A stretch of DNA of 64,000 bases. Origin: Streptomyces sp. NBC_00576 (GTDB lineage: Bacteria > Actinomycetota > Actinomycetes > Streptomycetales > Streptomycetaceae). The stretch covers positions 8,990,001 to 9,054,000 of the forward strand of contig NZ_CP107780.1 of assembly GCF_036345175.1 (NCBI RefSeq). Reading direction: 5' to 3'. A program made the position numbers and the translations under genes. This document shows positions 52,713 to 62,030 of the stretch, in pieces. Position 1 is the stretch's first letter. Every line of letters starts with the position of its first letter. Under the pieces are notes generated by a model. That model did not search any database. It was not told the origin of the DNA and saw nothing but the letters and a program-made list of their open reading frames with translations.

Positions 52713-53414
52713 ATGACCAGCACGGTCCCCGCGCTCGGAACCCGTACGGCCGAAGGCTCAGCACTGCAGGCCGTACTCCTCGACATGGACGGCACCCTGG
52801 TGGACACCGAGGGCTTCTGGTGGGACGTCGAGGTCGAGATTTTCGCCGGCCTCGGCCACATCCTCGACGACTCCTGGCGGCACGTCGTGGTCGGCGGCCC
52901 GATGACCCGCAGCGCCGGGTTCCTCATCGAGGCCACCGGCGCCGACATCACGTTCGCCGAACTGTCGGTACTGCTCAACGACGGGTTCGAGGACCGGATC
53001 GGCCGCGCCCTGCCCCTGATGCCGGGCGCCGCCCGCCTCCTCGCCGAACTCTCCGCGCACGAGATCCCGACGGCCCTCGTCTCCGCCTCGCACCGCCGGA
53101 TCATCGACCGCGTCCTGGCCTCCCTGGGCCCGCAGCACTTCGCCCTGAGCATCGCCGGGGACGAGGTGGAGCGTACGAAGCCGTACCCCGACCCCTATCT
53201 GATCGCCGCCGACGGACTCGGCGTCGACCCGGCGAGATGCGCCGTCGTCGAGGACACGGCGACCGGGGTCGCGGCAGCCGAGGCCGCCGGCTGCCACGTC
53301 GTGGCCGTACCGTCGGTCGCGCCCATCGCCCCCGGTGCGCGCCGCACCATCGTGACCTCGCTGGAAGAAGTCGACCTGCCCTTTCTGTGCGGGCTGATGA
53401 CGAACGACCGATGA
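52713..53414 (+). CDS. HAD-superfamily phosphatase/phosphomutase-like hydrolase
   Basis: A 233-residue HAD-IA protein. LLDMDGTLVDTEGFWW holds the nucleophile and acid/base Asp; LVSASHRRIIDRVLASLG is motif II; Lys in DEVERTKPYPDPYLIAA is motif III; and CAVVEDTATGVAAAEAAGC is motif IV. A four-helix cap lies between ~35 and 95. AAGGAGG lies 9 bp before the ATG at 52713. It resembles beta-phosphoglucomutase-like and sugar-phosphatase HADs; the substrate is unknown. Confidence 0.87.
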   Translation: MTSTVPALGTRTAEGSALQAVLLDMDGTLVDTEGFWWDVEVEIFAGLGHILDDSWRHVVVGGPMTRSAGFLIEATGADITFAELSVLLNDGFEDRIGRALPLMPGAARLLAELSAHEIPTALVSASHRRIIDRVLASLGPQHFALSIAGDEVERTKPYPDPYLIAADGLGVDPARCAVVEDTATGVAAAEAAGCHVVAVPSVAPIAPGARRTIVTSLEEVDLPFLCGLMTNDR

Positions 53415-53873
53415 CGGAAATGCCCTGGCCCGTTTACCGAGTGTGCCCGATCGAATGCGGGATAACGCGCGGATGAACAGGCAGGCCATCAAATGAGAAT
53501 TACGGCCCTCTGTCGCTCTCGACCGGCGACCGAATTCACGTAAGCGCCCATGCGCCCCCAATGTGTGAGGTTCGCCACGTGGCAGGGGCTCGACAGCGGA
53601 CAGGTGCCGTGTACACGCACCCCGTTCGGGGGCTCTTGGCGCGCCTTTGTGTCCCGATTGGGGAGAGCCTGCGGGGAATCCTTCCGCTGTCGGTTTTTCG
53701 GTGCGTCCACACCCGGTTTCGCAGCGTGATGAGCCCTCAACTCCGGCTGCATGCGGGCCTCTCCGCGGTCCGGACTAATCTCGTTGGGAGAACATCACCA
53801 CAATCCCTCACCCGCGCGCACCACCCCACGCCCGCCGGGTCCCCTGGGATCGACAGCCTGGAGAAACCCGAGC
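53415..53873. other. Intergenic region without a supported gene
   Basis: 459 bp between the HAD and binding-protein genes, lower in GC than its surroundings. TAATCT at 53776-53781 is a plausible -10 for the downstream lipoprotein gene, but no convincing -35 lies upstream of it. A 16-codon ORF at 53493-53543 (begins MRITALCRSR) resembles a leader peptide but has no ribosome site and is 330 bp from the next gene. Confidence 0.5.
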
Positions 53874-55478
53874 ATGAACCGTAAGACTTTGGTGCTGCCG
53901 ACGGTGGTCGGCCTGCTCGCTCCGGTGCTCGCCGCCTGTGGCGCGGCCGACGGCGGGGGCAGCAGCAGCGGCGCGATCGTCGTCGGCACCACGGACCGGT
54001 TCACCGCCTCGAAGGAGGCCCCGGCGCCGATCGACCCGGCCTACGCCTACGACGTCGGCACCTGGAACATCCTGCGCCAGACCGTGCAGACCCTCATGGT
54101 CCAGCCGCGCGGCGACGGCGAACCGGTGCCCGAGGCCGCCGAGAAGTGCGGGTTCACGGACAGCGGCAACGAGCGCTACGTCTGCACTCTGCGCAAGGGC
54201 CTCGAGTTCTCCAACGGCGACGCCGTCAAGGCGTCCGATGTGAAGTTCTCCATCGACCGGGCCCTGCGGATCCAGGCCGACAGCGGTGTGTTCGCCCTGC
54301 TGTCCTCGATCGACACCGTCGAGACCCAGGGCGACCGCGAGGTCATCTTCCACCTCAAGTCCGCCGACGCCACCTTCCCGTTCAAGCTGTCCACCCCGGT
54401 CGCGGGCATCGTCAACCCGGACGACTACGACAAGGACAAGCTGCGCGACGGCTTCGACGTCGACGGCTCCGGGCCGTACACGCTCCAGGCCGAGGTCAAG
54501 GACAATGAACTCGTCAAGGCCGTCTTCACCAAGAACAGCCGTTACAAGGGGCAGTTGACACCGAAGAACGACAAGGTCGAGATGCGTTCCTTCGCGGACG
54601 CCGCCGACATGGGCACGGCCCTCTCCAAGGGCGACATCGACCTGATGACCCGCACGATGTCCCCCGAGCAGATCCGGAAGCTCGACGCCGACTCGACCGG
54701 CGACATCGACCTCGTCGAGATGCCCGGCCTCGAAATCCGTTACCTCGGCTTCAACACCAACGCCCCGACGGTGAAGACCAAAGCCGTCCGCCAGGCCATG
54801 GCCCAGATCATCAACCGCCCCGAACTCGTCGCGAAGGTGTACGGCGACGAGGCCCAGCCGCTCTACTCGCTGGTCCCGGCCACCATCACCGGCCACTCGA
54901 ACTCCTTCTTCAACAAGTACGGCGAGCCGAGCGCCATCAAGGCCAAAACCCTGATGGAGAACGCCGGAATCACCACCCCGGTGAAACTGACCCTGCACTA
55001 CACGACCGACCACTACGGCCCGGCCACCAAGCCGGAGTTCGAGGAACTGCAGAAGCAGCTCAACGCCAGCGGGTTGTTCAACGTCACCATCAAGGGCACC
55101 CCCTGGGACACCTACCGTACGGCCGAGAAAGAGGGCGAGTACGACGTGTACGGCATGGGCTGGTTCCCGGACTTCCCCGACGCCGACAACTACCTCGCCC
55201 CGTTCCTCGACAAGGACAACTTCCTCAGCAGCCCGTACGCCAACGCCAAGATCCGCGGCATCCTGATTCCGCAGTCCCGCCGCGAGGCCGACCGCCTCAC
55301 CGCCTCCAAGAGCCTCACGGACATCCAGGACATCGTGGCCGACGACGTACCCGTACTGCCGCTGTGGCAGGGCAACCAGTACATCGCCGCACGCGACGGC
55401 ATCACCGGCGCGGAGTGGGCCCTCAACTCCTCCTCGACGCTCCAGCTCTGGGAGCTCGGCCGCGGTGTGAGCAACTGA
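53874..55478 (+). CDS. Family 5 (peptide-type) ABC substrate-binding lipoprotein, first of a tandem pair
   Basis: A 534-residue lipoprotein with lipobox LAAC (Cys22). SBP_bac_5 features: ERYVCTLRKGLEFSNGDAVKASDVKFSIDR (seen as LRKGLEFSNGDAVKASDVKF), GSGPYTLQ, LGFNTNAPTVKTKAVRQAMA and YDVYGMGWFPDFPDADNYLAPF. Such proteins bind oligopeptides, nickel chelates or other small ligands for DppBCDF-type importers. No permease or ATPase gene is adjacent. The next gene is a clear paralogue with the same layout. Confidence 0.88.
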   Translation: MNRKTLVLPTVVGLLAPVLAACGAADGGGSSSGAIVVGTTDRFTASKEAPAPIDPAYAYDVGTWNILRQTVQTLMVQPRGDGEPVPEAAEKCGFTDSGNERYVCTLRKGLEFSNGDAVKASDVKFSIDRALRIQADSGVFALLSSIDTVETQGDREVIFHLKSADATFPFKLSTPVAGIVNPDDYDKDKLRDGFDVDGSGPYTLQAEVKDNELVKAVFTKNSRYKGQLTPKNDKVEMRSFADAADMGTALSKGDIDLMTRTMSPEQIRKLDADSTGDIDLVEMPGLEIRYLGFNTNAPTVKTKAVRQAMAQIINRPELVAKVYGDEAQPLYSLVPATITGHSNSFFNKYGEPSAIKAKTLMENAGITTPVKLTLHYTTDHYGPATKPEFEELQKQLNASGLFNVTIKGTPWDTYRTAEKEGEYDVYGMGWFPDFPDADNYLAPFLDKDNFLSSPYANAKIRGILIPQSRREADRLTASKSLTDIQDIVADDVPVLPLWQGNQYIAARDGITGAEWALNSSSTLQLWELGRGVSN

Positions 55479-55563
55479 CCAGCACACCCGTCCGACGCAC
55501 ATGTCCCGACCCGGGGCTGGGACGGTCCCGGGTACCCAAGACCCGACGACAAGGCACTTCGAC

Positions 55564-57144
55564 GTGAACCTGCGCAACCAGTGGCCGGTCCTGCCCATCG
55601 TGGCGGGGCTGGCCTCCGGCCTGTTGACCGGATGCGGCTCGGAGAACGGCGGCTCGGGGGCCGACGGCTCCACCGTGGTGATGGGGATGTCCGACGACGT
55701 CCTGGCCACCGACCCCGCCTCCGGTTACGACCCGGGCTCCTGGCTGTTGTTCAACAACGTGTTCCAGTCGTTGCTGAGCTTCCCCAAGGGGGGCACCGAA
55801 CCGCAGCCCGAGGCGGCCAAGGAGTGCGCCTTCAGCGACGCGCAGACCAAGGTGTACAAGTGCACCCTGCGCGACGGTCTGAAGTTCAGCAACGGTGACT
55901 CGCTCACCTCGGAGGACGTCAAGTTCTCCTTCGACCGCATGCTGAAGATCAACGACGCCGCAGGTCCCGCGATCATGTTCCCGATGCTCGGCTCGGTGGA
56001 CACCCCGGACGAGAAGACCGTCGTCTTCAACCTCAAGGTGCCCGACGCCACCTTCCCCAGCAAGCTCGCCTCAGGTGCCGGCTCGATCGTCGACCACAGC
56101 CAGTACGAAGAGGACGGCCTGCGCAAGGACGGCGGAGCCGTCGGTTCCGGCCCGTACAAGCTCGACTCGTTCGACGAGGACAGCGCGGTCTTCTCCGTCA
56201 ACCCGAACTACAAGGGCACCGCCGAAGTCCAGAACTCCGGCGTCACCCTCAAGTTCTTCCACGGCGACCAGACCAAGCTGAAGAAGGCCGTCCTCGACAA
56301 GGACGTCGACATCGCCTACCGAGGCCTCAAGGCCGGCGACATAGCCGACATCGAGAACGACAACGGCGACGAGGGCATCGACATCGTCGAGGGCACCAGC
56401 GCCGAGGTCCAGCACCTCGTCTTCAACATGAACGACCCGGTCGCCGGAAAAATCGGCGTGCGCAGGGCCATCGCCTACCTCCTCGACCGCGAGGCCCTCG
56501 TCGACGATGTCTACGAGGACACCGCGAGCCCCCTGTACTCGATCATCCCGGCCGGCATAGGCGGTCACAATACCGCCTTCTTCGACACCTACGGTGCCCG
56601 CCCCTCCAAGGCCAGGGCCCAGGCGGCCCTCCGGGCGGAGGGTATAACCGGCAAGGTCAAGCTGACTCTCTGGTCGACCCCGTCCCGCTACGGCCCCGCC
56701 ACCGACGACGAGTTCAAGGCCATCGCCAAGCAGCTCAACGCCAGCGGGCTGTTCGAGGCGACCGTCCAGTCCGTGCCGTTCGCGCAGTACGAGAAGGACA
56801 TCGAAGCCGGCAAGTACGGCGTGTACGTGAAGGGCTGGGTGCCGGACTACCCCGACGCCGACAACTTCACCGCCCCCTTCTTCGGCCAGGGCAACGTCCT
56901 CGGCAACAACTACACCAACGACACCATCACCGACACCCTCATCCCCGGCACGGCCGCCCAGAGCGACCGCGCCGCGACCGACGCGGACTTCGCCGAGCTC
57001 CAGGACATCGTCGCCAAGGAGGTCCCCCTCCTCCCCGTCTGGCAGGCCAAGCAGTACGCCGTCGCCCGCGAGAACGTCTACGGCCTGGAGAACTGCCTCG
57101 ACGCCTCGACCGTCTTCCGCTTCTGGGAGATCAGCAAGGGCTGA
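55564..57144 (+). CDS. Family 5 (peptide-type) ABC substrate-binding lipoprotein, second of a tandem pair
   Basis: A 526-residue paralogue of the preceding gene (shared YKCTLRDGLKFSNGD, SEDVKFSFDRML, PLYSIIPAGIGGHN against PLYSLVPATITGHS, KGWVPDYPDADNFTAPFF). Lipobox is LTGC (Cys24). The GTG at 55564 begins the signal peptide; the 85-bp gap to the first gene has no terminator, so the two may be co-transcribed. Binding-site residues differ between the pair, so they probably capture related but distinct ligands. The partner permeases must be elsewhere. Confidence 0.87.
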   Translation: MNLRNQWPVLPIVAGLASGLLTGCGSENGGSGADGSTVVMGMSDDVLATDPASGYDPGSWLLFNNVFQSLLSFPKGGTEPQPEAAKECAFSDAQTKVYKCTLRDGLKFSNGDSLTSEDVKFSFDRMLKINDAAGPAIMFPMLGSVDTPDEKTVVFNLKVPDATFPSKLASGAGSIVDHSQYEEDGLRKDGGAVGSGPYKLDSFDEDSAVFSVNPNYKGTAEVQNSGVTLKFFHGDQTKLKKAVLDKDVDIAYRGLKAGDIADIENDNGDEGIDIVEGTSAEVQHLVFNMNDPVAGKIGVRRAIAYLLDREALVDDVYEDTASPLYSIIPAGIGGHNTAFFDTYGARPSKARAQAALRAEGITGKVKLTLWSTPSRYGPATDDEFKAIAKQLNASGLFEATVQSVPFAQYEKDIEAGKYGVYVKGWVPDYPDADNFTAPFFGQGNVLGNNYTNDTITDTLIPGTAAQSDRAATDADFAELQDIVAKEVPLLPVWQAKQYAVARENVYGLENCLDASTVFRFWEISKG

Positions 57145-57161
57145 GCCCGGCCGCACACGAA

Positions 57162-57199
57162 CGAGGGCGCCCTTTCCGTTCCCGGAAGGGGCGCCCTCG
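57162..57199. terminator. Bidirectional terminator
   Basis: CGAGGGCGCCCTTTCC (57162-57177) pairs with GGAAGGGGCGCCCTCG (57184-57199) with one mismatch, between the convergent lipoprotein and response-regulator genes. Confidence 0.85.
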
Positions 57200-57235
57200 C
57201 CGTCGTACACACAAGTCCGCCGTACGCACGTCCGG

Positions 57236-57907
57236 TTACTGTGCGCCGGGACGCACCAGCCCGCTCTCGTACGCGTACACCGCGGCCTGGACCCGGTCAC
57301 GCAGTCCCAGCTTGGTCAGGACGTGTCCGACATGCGTCTTGACCGTCGTCTCGCTGACGAACAGATCAGCGGCGATCTCCGCGTTGGACAACCCCCGCGA
57401 CACCAGCTTCAGCACCTCGACCTCACGCTCGGTCAGCGTGTGCAGCGTGTCCGGCACCGGCTCGTCACCCGACGGCAGATGCCCCGCGTACTTGTCGAGA
57501 AGCCGGCGCGTGATGCTCGGCGCGAGCATCGCCTCACCCGCCGCCACGACGCGGATCGCCTGCACCAGCTCGTTCGCCGGCGCATCCTTCAGCAGGAAGC
57601 CACTGGCACCTGCCCGCAGTGCCTCCACCACGTACTCGTCGAGATCGAAGGTCGTCAGCACCAGCACCTTCGCCGGCCCGTCCCGCCCGGGCCCGGTGAT
57701 CTGCCGGGTTGCCTCCACCCCGTCCATCCGCGGCATACGGATGTCCATCAGAACCACATCGGGCTGCAGGGCCCGCACCTGGTCGATCGCCTGAAGACCG
57801 TCTCCGGCCTCGCCGACGACCGCAAGATCCTGCTCGGCCTCCAGAATCATCCGGAACCCGGTACGCAACAGGGGCTGGTCGTCAACAAGCAGGACGCGGA
57901 TGGCCAC
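57236..57907 (-). CDS. NarL/FixJ-type response regulator
   Basis: A 223-residue two-component regulator. Receiver domain 1-120: acidic pocket Asp9-Asp10, phospho-acceptor Asp55 in VVLMDIRMPRMDG, Thr in VLVLTTFD, and Lys in GFLLKDAP. LuxR-type helix-turn-helix 150-215: LTEREVEVLKLVSRGLSNAEIA and VSETTVKTHVGHVLTKLGL. The GTG at 57907 follows GAAGGAG at 5-bp spacing. No histidine kinase is encoded nearby within the window, so its partner is unknown. Confidence 0.92.
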   Translation of the reverse strand: MAIRVLLVDDQPLLRTGFRMILEAEQDLAVVGEAGDGLQAIDQVRALQPDVVLMDIRMPRMDGVEATRQITGPGRDGPAKVLVLTTFDLDEYVVEALRAGASGFLLKDAPANELVQAIRVVAAGEAMLAPSITRRLLDKYAGHLPSGDEPVPDTLHTLTEREVEVLKLVSRGLSNAEIAADLFVSETTVKTHVGHVLTKLGLRDRVQAAVYAYESGLVRPGAQ

Positions 57908-57940
57908 GTAAACTCCTTCGCTAGTCCGCCCATTCTGCCC

Positions 57941-58030
57941 TGCGGGGGCGTAGCCCTCCGCAGGGGGCGCGGGGCTGTGTCGATCTGCGGCTACGCCCCG
58001 GGGCGCGACCAGCCCCCACCGGCCCGCAGA
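57941..58030. repeat. Dispersed intergenic repeat, relative of 41158-41240
   Basis: GGGGGCGTAGCCCTCCGCAG, then GGGGCGCGGGGCTGTGTCGA, TCTGCGGCTACGCCCCGGGG and CGCGACCAGCCCCCACCGGC. It carries the same blocks as 41158-41240. It fills the gap between the response-regulator start and the nuclease stop. Confidence 0.65.
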
Positions 58031-58034
58031 TCCA

Positions 58035-58913
58035 TCACTCCCCAACCGGCGGAGCCACCCGCACAGGCAACGGATAAGGCGGGGGAGTGCCCCCGAACTC
58101 CGGACACACCGCCTGGTGATCGCACCAACCGCACAGTTTCGTCGGCCGGGGCCGCCACACCCCCGTCTCCGTCGCCTCCCGGATCGCCTCCCACAACGCC
58201 AGCAGCTTCCGCTCCACCCGCTCCAGATCGGCCAGAACCGGGTCGTACGTCAGCACATCCCCACTGCCGAGATACACCAGCTGAAGCCGCCGCGGCACCA
58301 CGTTCTTCAACCGCCACACGACCAGCGCGTAGAACTTCATCTGGAACAGCGCGCCCTCGGCATACTCCGGACGCGGCGCCTTCCCCGTCTTGTAGTCGAC
58401 GATCCGCACCTCGCCCGTGGGCGCCACATCGACCCGGTCGATGATCCCGCGCAGCTTCAGCCCCGAGTCCAGCTCCGCCTCGACGAACAGCTCGCGCTCG
58501 GCCGGCTCCAGCCGCGTCGGATCCTCCAGCCCGAACCAGCGCTCCACCAGCTGCTCCGCCTCACCCAGCCACCGCGCCAGACGCTCCCCCTCCGGATCGT
58601 CCGCGAACAGCTCCACCACCTCTGGCCGCGACTCCCGCAGCCGATCCCACTGACCCGGGATCAACGACTTCGCCCGCGGTGGCGTCCGCTCCGCCGCCGG
58701 CGCGTCGAACAGTCGCTCGAGAACCGCGTGCACCAATGTGCCTCTCGTCGCCGCCTCACTCGGTTTCTCCGGCAACCGGTCGATCACCCGGAACCGGTAC
58801 AGCAACGGACACTGCATGAAGTCACTGGCCCGCGAGGGCGACAGCGACGCCGGCGCGGAGGGCAGCACGACCGGAGAGACGGACTCGGCGGCGCCCTCGG
58901 TGCTCATTTCCAT
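58035..58913 (-). CDS. RecB/Cas4-like PD-(D/E)XK nuclease with Fe-S cysteines
   Basis: A 292-residue stand-alone nuclease. The core is GIIDRVDVAPTGEVRIVDYKTGK, giving the Asp and D-x-K catalytic residues, with upstream His in GTLVHAVLERLF. Cys35 (DFMQCPLLYRF) and the C-terminal C261-x2-C264-x5-C270 (CGWCDHQAVC) form the four-Cys iron-sulfur arrangement of AddB and Cas4. The start is uncertain: ATG at 58913 or 58907; neither has a strong ribosome site. It is divergent from the site-2 protease. No CRISPR array or helicase partner is nearby, so a DNA repair role is the default inference. Confidence 0.85.
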   Translation of the reverse strand: MEMSTEGAAESVSPVVLPSAPASLSPSRASDFMQCPLLYRFRVIDRLPEKPSEAATRGTLVHAVLERLFDAPAAERTPPRAKSLIPGQWDRLRESRPEVVELFADDPEGERLARWLGEAEQLVERWFGLEDPTRLEPAERELFVEAELDSGLKLRGIIDRVDVAPTGEVRIVDYKTGKAPRPEYAEGALFQMKFYALVVWRLKNVVPRRLQLVYLGSGDVLTYDPVLADLERVERKLLALWEAIREATETGVWRPRPTKLCGWCDHQAVCPEFGGTPPPYPLPVRVAPPVGE

Positions 58914-59092
58914 GACGACGACCATACGGCCCGCCACTGACAGTGACCCAGCCACAACCGCGGCCCGACCACAACAGCCCGGCGAACACAGGGGGTGCCG
59001 GGGCGGAACACGTTGCGACGGCCGCATACCATCGACCCGAGACCCTTCCGCCCCGGAGCGGAAAAGGGAGACGCATCCGACAAGGGGACACC

Positions 59093-60568
59093 GTGGACGA
59101 GAGCGGCGGGAGCGGACAGCCGCGCTCCGGCAACGACCAGTCGACCGACCGCCACAGCGGCAGTACGGCCCAGACCACCGACCCCGCACACCCCGAACCC
59201 ACGACGGCGGACACCAAGCTCGCCCAGACCGAGAATCCGGCGGCGCGGGCCACGCGCGACGAGCAGGACGACAAGCACCCGGAAGCCGACAAACCGGCCG
59301 CCCCGGAACCCGCGAAACCGGCCGAGCCCACCCAACCGGACGCGCCCGCCGACACCCCCGGCAGCACCGGCGCCACCCCCCGCCTCGCCAAATCCCGGGC
59401 CCCCCGGAAACCCAAGGACCCCGGCGGCGGGCTCCTCATGGGACGCCCCTTCGGCGTACCCGTCTACGTCGCCCCCAGCTGGTTCCTCGTCGCCGCCCTG
59501 ATCACCTGGGTCTTCGGTGGCCAGCTCGACCGCGTACTGCCCGAACTCGGCGCCATGCGCTACCTCGTCTCGCTCTTCTTCGCGGTCGCCTTCTACGCCT
59601 CCGTCCTCGTCCACGAACTCGCCCACACCGTCGCCGCGCTCCGCTTCAAACTCCCGGTACGCCGCATCCAGCTCCAGTTCTTCGGCGGCGTCTCCGAGAT
59701 CGAGAAGGAGTCCGAGACCCCCGGCCGCGAATTCGTCCTGGCCTTCGTCGGCCCGCTCCTCTCCCTGATCCTCGCGGGCGTCTTCTACCTCGCCCTCCAG
59801 ACCGTCGAACCCGGCACCGTCCCCGGAGTCCTGCTGGCCGGCCTGATGATCTCCAACCTCATCGTGGCCGCCTTCAACCTCCTGCCCGGCCTGCCCCTCG
59901 ACGGCGGCCGCATGCTCCGCGCCATCGTCTGGAAGATCACCGGCAGGCCCATGACCGGTACGATCGCCGCCGCCTGGGTCGGCCGCGCGCTCGCCGTCTC
60001 CGTCCTCATCGGGCTGCCGCTGCTCACCCAGTCCGGCGCCCTCGGCTCCTCCGCCGAGGACAGCGTCGGTATGGACACCGTCACCGACGCCCTGCTCGCC
60101 GCCATCCTCGCCGCGATCATCTGGACCGGCGCCGGCAACAGCCTCCGCATGGCCCGCCTGCGCGAACACCTCCCCGAGCTCCGCGCCCGCAACCTCACCC
60201 GCCGCGCGGTCCCCGTCGAGACCAACACCCCCCTCTCCGAGGCCCTGCGCCGCGCCAACGACGCCGGAGCCCGCGCCCTCGTCGTCGTCGACCCCGACGG
60301 AGAACCCCTCTCCCTCGTCCGCGAGGCCGCCATCGTCGGCGTACCCGAACACCGCCGCCCCTGGGTCGCCGTCAGCGGCCTCGCCCAGGACCTCACCGAC
60401 GGCATGCGCGTCTCGGCGGAACTCTCCGGCGAGGAACTCCTCGACGCCCTGCGTGCGACCCCGGCTAGCGAATACCTGGTCGTGGAGGAGTCCGGCGAGA
60501 TCTACGGCGTCCTCTCCGCGGCCGACGTGGAACGCGCCTTCGTGAAGGCCATGGCCCGCCCGAACTAG
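59093..60568 (+). CDS. Site-2 protease (M50) with C-terminal CBS-like region
   Basis: A 491-residue membrane metalloprotease. Residues 1-115 are a hydrophilic Pro/Thr/Asp-rich cytoplasmic tail. Membrane helices begin near 125 (APSWFLVAALITWVFGG). The active site is VLVHELAHT (His174, Glu175, His178) with the second zinc Asp in LLPGLPLDGGRML (~270). Residues ~360-490 form a paired CBS-like regulatory region (NTPLSEALRRANDAGARALVVVD, as in EALRRANDAGARALVV). The GTG at 59093 follows AAGGGGAC. Proteins of this class cut membrane-bound anti-sigma or regulatory factors; the target here is unknown. Confidence 0.88.
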   Translation: MDESGGSGQPRSGNDQSTDRHSGSTAQTTDPAHPEPTTADTKLAQTENPAARATRDEQDDKHPEADKPAAPEPAKPAEPTQPDAPADTPGSTGATPRLAKSRAPRKPKDPGGGLLMGRPFGVPVYVAPSWFLVAALITWVFGGQLDRVLPELGAMRYLVSLFFAVAFYASVLVHELAHTVAALRFKLPVRRIQLQFFGGVSEIEKESETPGREFVLAFVGPLLSLILAGVFYLALQTVEPGTVPGVLLAGLMISNLIVAAFNLLPGLPLDGGRMLRAIVWKITGRPMTGTIAAAWVGRALAVSVLIGLPLLTQSGALGSSAEDSVGMDTVTDALLAAILAAIIWTGAGNSLRMARLREHLPELRARNLTRRAVPVETNTPLSEALRRANDAGARALVVVDPDGEPLSLVREAAIVGVPEHRRPWVAVSGLAQDLTDGMRVSAELSGEELLDALRATPASEYLVVEESGEIYGVLSAADVERAFVKAMARPN

Positions 60569-60584
60569 GGCTGTCCCACGAGGG

Positions 60585-62030
60585 TCAGTGGGACGCCCGC
60601 CCGCGGCGCCAGGAACCGGCGGCCAGGCGCTCGACGAGCAGATAGTGGACGAGCAGCGACACGAACCAGGTCACCGCGCCCCCGACCAGGAACAGGCCGA
60701 GAGCGCCGAGGCCGTGCTGGCCCCGCCGCAGCAGCCAGTACACAGGCAGGTGCAGCAGAAACAGGCTGTACGACATCCGGCCGACCTCCGTGAGCACCTC
60801 GCCCGACAGCAGCCGTACCAGAGGGCCCCGGCCGCTGCAGAGCACCGCCGTCAGCACAGCGGCGCCCAGCACCACCGCGACCACGTACCGGTTGTCGCTG
60901 TGCCCACCGCCGAGAAGGACAGCCGCCACCGCAAGGACCGCAGCCGCGGCGAACCCGGTCACCACCAGCAGTACGCCAACCGGGCGGGACACCGCACGGC
61001 CCCCGCGTTCGGCCAGGTGAACGAGACAAGCCGCAGCAGCACCCGCCGGCAGGGCAAGTGTCTGCATGCCGGTGACGACGCCGACACCGGGCAGCACCCC
61101 GCAGGCCGCGGCGACGGTCACCGCCCCGGCGAACAGGGCGGCGATCAACGCCACCGCGGCGAGTCGACGCCGCGCCACCAGGCAGAGGCCCGCCAGCAGA
61201 AGCGACCACGCCAGTACGGAACGTGCGCTCACGTCCCACAACCACAGCGGAGAAAGCGGCGAGTCCACCGTGGGGACGACACCCAGCGGTCGGCCGTGCA
61301 CCCACTCGGCCCAGCCCCCTCGGCCGAGGACAACCGCCCACACCCGCTCGGCCAGGTCGCGGACGATGCGCGAAGAGCCGAGCGTCCAACAGCCCGTGAG
61401 GGTCACGGCGACCGACACGAGCAGGGCGGGAACCAGCCGCTTCGCCCTGCGGGCCAGGAAGCCGACGACGCCGGTCCTGCCGGTTGCCGTCGCCCTGCGG
61501 AGCAGGGGCAGGGTGGTGAGAAATCCCGTCAGCACCAGCAGCACATCAACGCCGACACCCGCACCGGCCCAGGACACATACGGCCCGCCCACACCGGTGT
61601 CGTACAACAGAACGGCCAGCACAGCCGCTCCCCGCAGACCGTCCACGGCGGAGAACCGCCGCCCACTCGCCTCCCGCTGCCAACCCGGCGCCACCACCGG
61701 GCCCGGCTCCACCACGGGCGCGGGCCTGACGGGCAGCGTCGGAGGTCGGTCGCCGTCTTTGAAGGGAGCACCGCCGACCGGCCCTGGGAGCGCGGCCGGT
61801 CCTACCTCCACGCCCGTTGCCGGCCACGTGACCGGCAACGGATCCGCGATCCGTCCCGCTTCGGCGCCCCGCGGCCACCCGGCGGCCAGGCGGAGACCGG
61901 TGGCGACCCTCGGAGCCGGTTCGGTGTGCGGATGCGCCCGCTCCGGCGTCGGACGGGGACGGGGACCGTCCGCGTACCCGTACGACTCGGCAGGGCCGGA
62001 CGGCAGACGCCCGTTGCGCTCTTCGTTCAT
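60585..62030 (-). CDS. Acyltransferase family 3 membrane protein
   Basis: A 481-residue membrane protein. The first ~125 residues are a Pro/Arg-rich cytoplasmic tail. FSAVDGLRGAAVLAVLLYDTG is the acyltransferase-3 N-terminal motif (seen as AVDGLRGAAVLAVLLYD), although the usual His after the first helix is replaced by Asp. About ten helices follow, ending YSLFLLHLPVYWLLRRGQ. It would O-acylate a glycan or lipid headgroup. Its ATG overlaps the stop of the glycosidase-like gene (ATGA), so the three genes from 60585 to the window end are one operon. Confidence 0.78.
   Translation of the reverse strand: MNEERNGRLPSGPAESYGYADGPRPRPTPERAHPHTEPAPRVATGLRLAAGWPRGAEAGRIADPLPVTWPATGVEVGPAALPGPVGGAPFKDGDRPPTLPVRPAPVVEPGPVVAPGWQREASGRRFSAVDGLRGAAVLAVLLYDTGVGGPYVSWAGAGVGVDVLLVLTGFLTTLPLLRRATATGRTGVVGFLARRAKRLVPALLVSVAVTLTGCWTLGSSRIVRDLAERVWAVVLGRGGWAEWVHGRPLGVVPTVDSPLSPLWLWDVSARSVLAWSLLLAGLCLVARRRLAAVALIAALFAGAVTVAAACGVLPGVGVVTGMQTLALPAGAAAACLVHLAERGGRAVSRPVGVLLVVTGFAAAAVLAVAAVLLGGGHSDNRYVVAVVLGAAVLTAVLCSGRGPLVRLLSGEVLTEVGRMSYSLFLLHLPVYWLLRRGQHGLGALGLFLVGGAVTWFVSLLVHYLLVERLAAGSWRRGRASH

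Noticed and set aside
53493..53543. Possible leader peptide beginning MRITALCRSR
   Set aside because: It has one Cys only, no ribosome site or clear promoter, and lies 330 bp from the next gene, so the resemblance could be chance.
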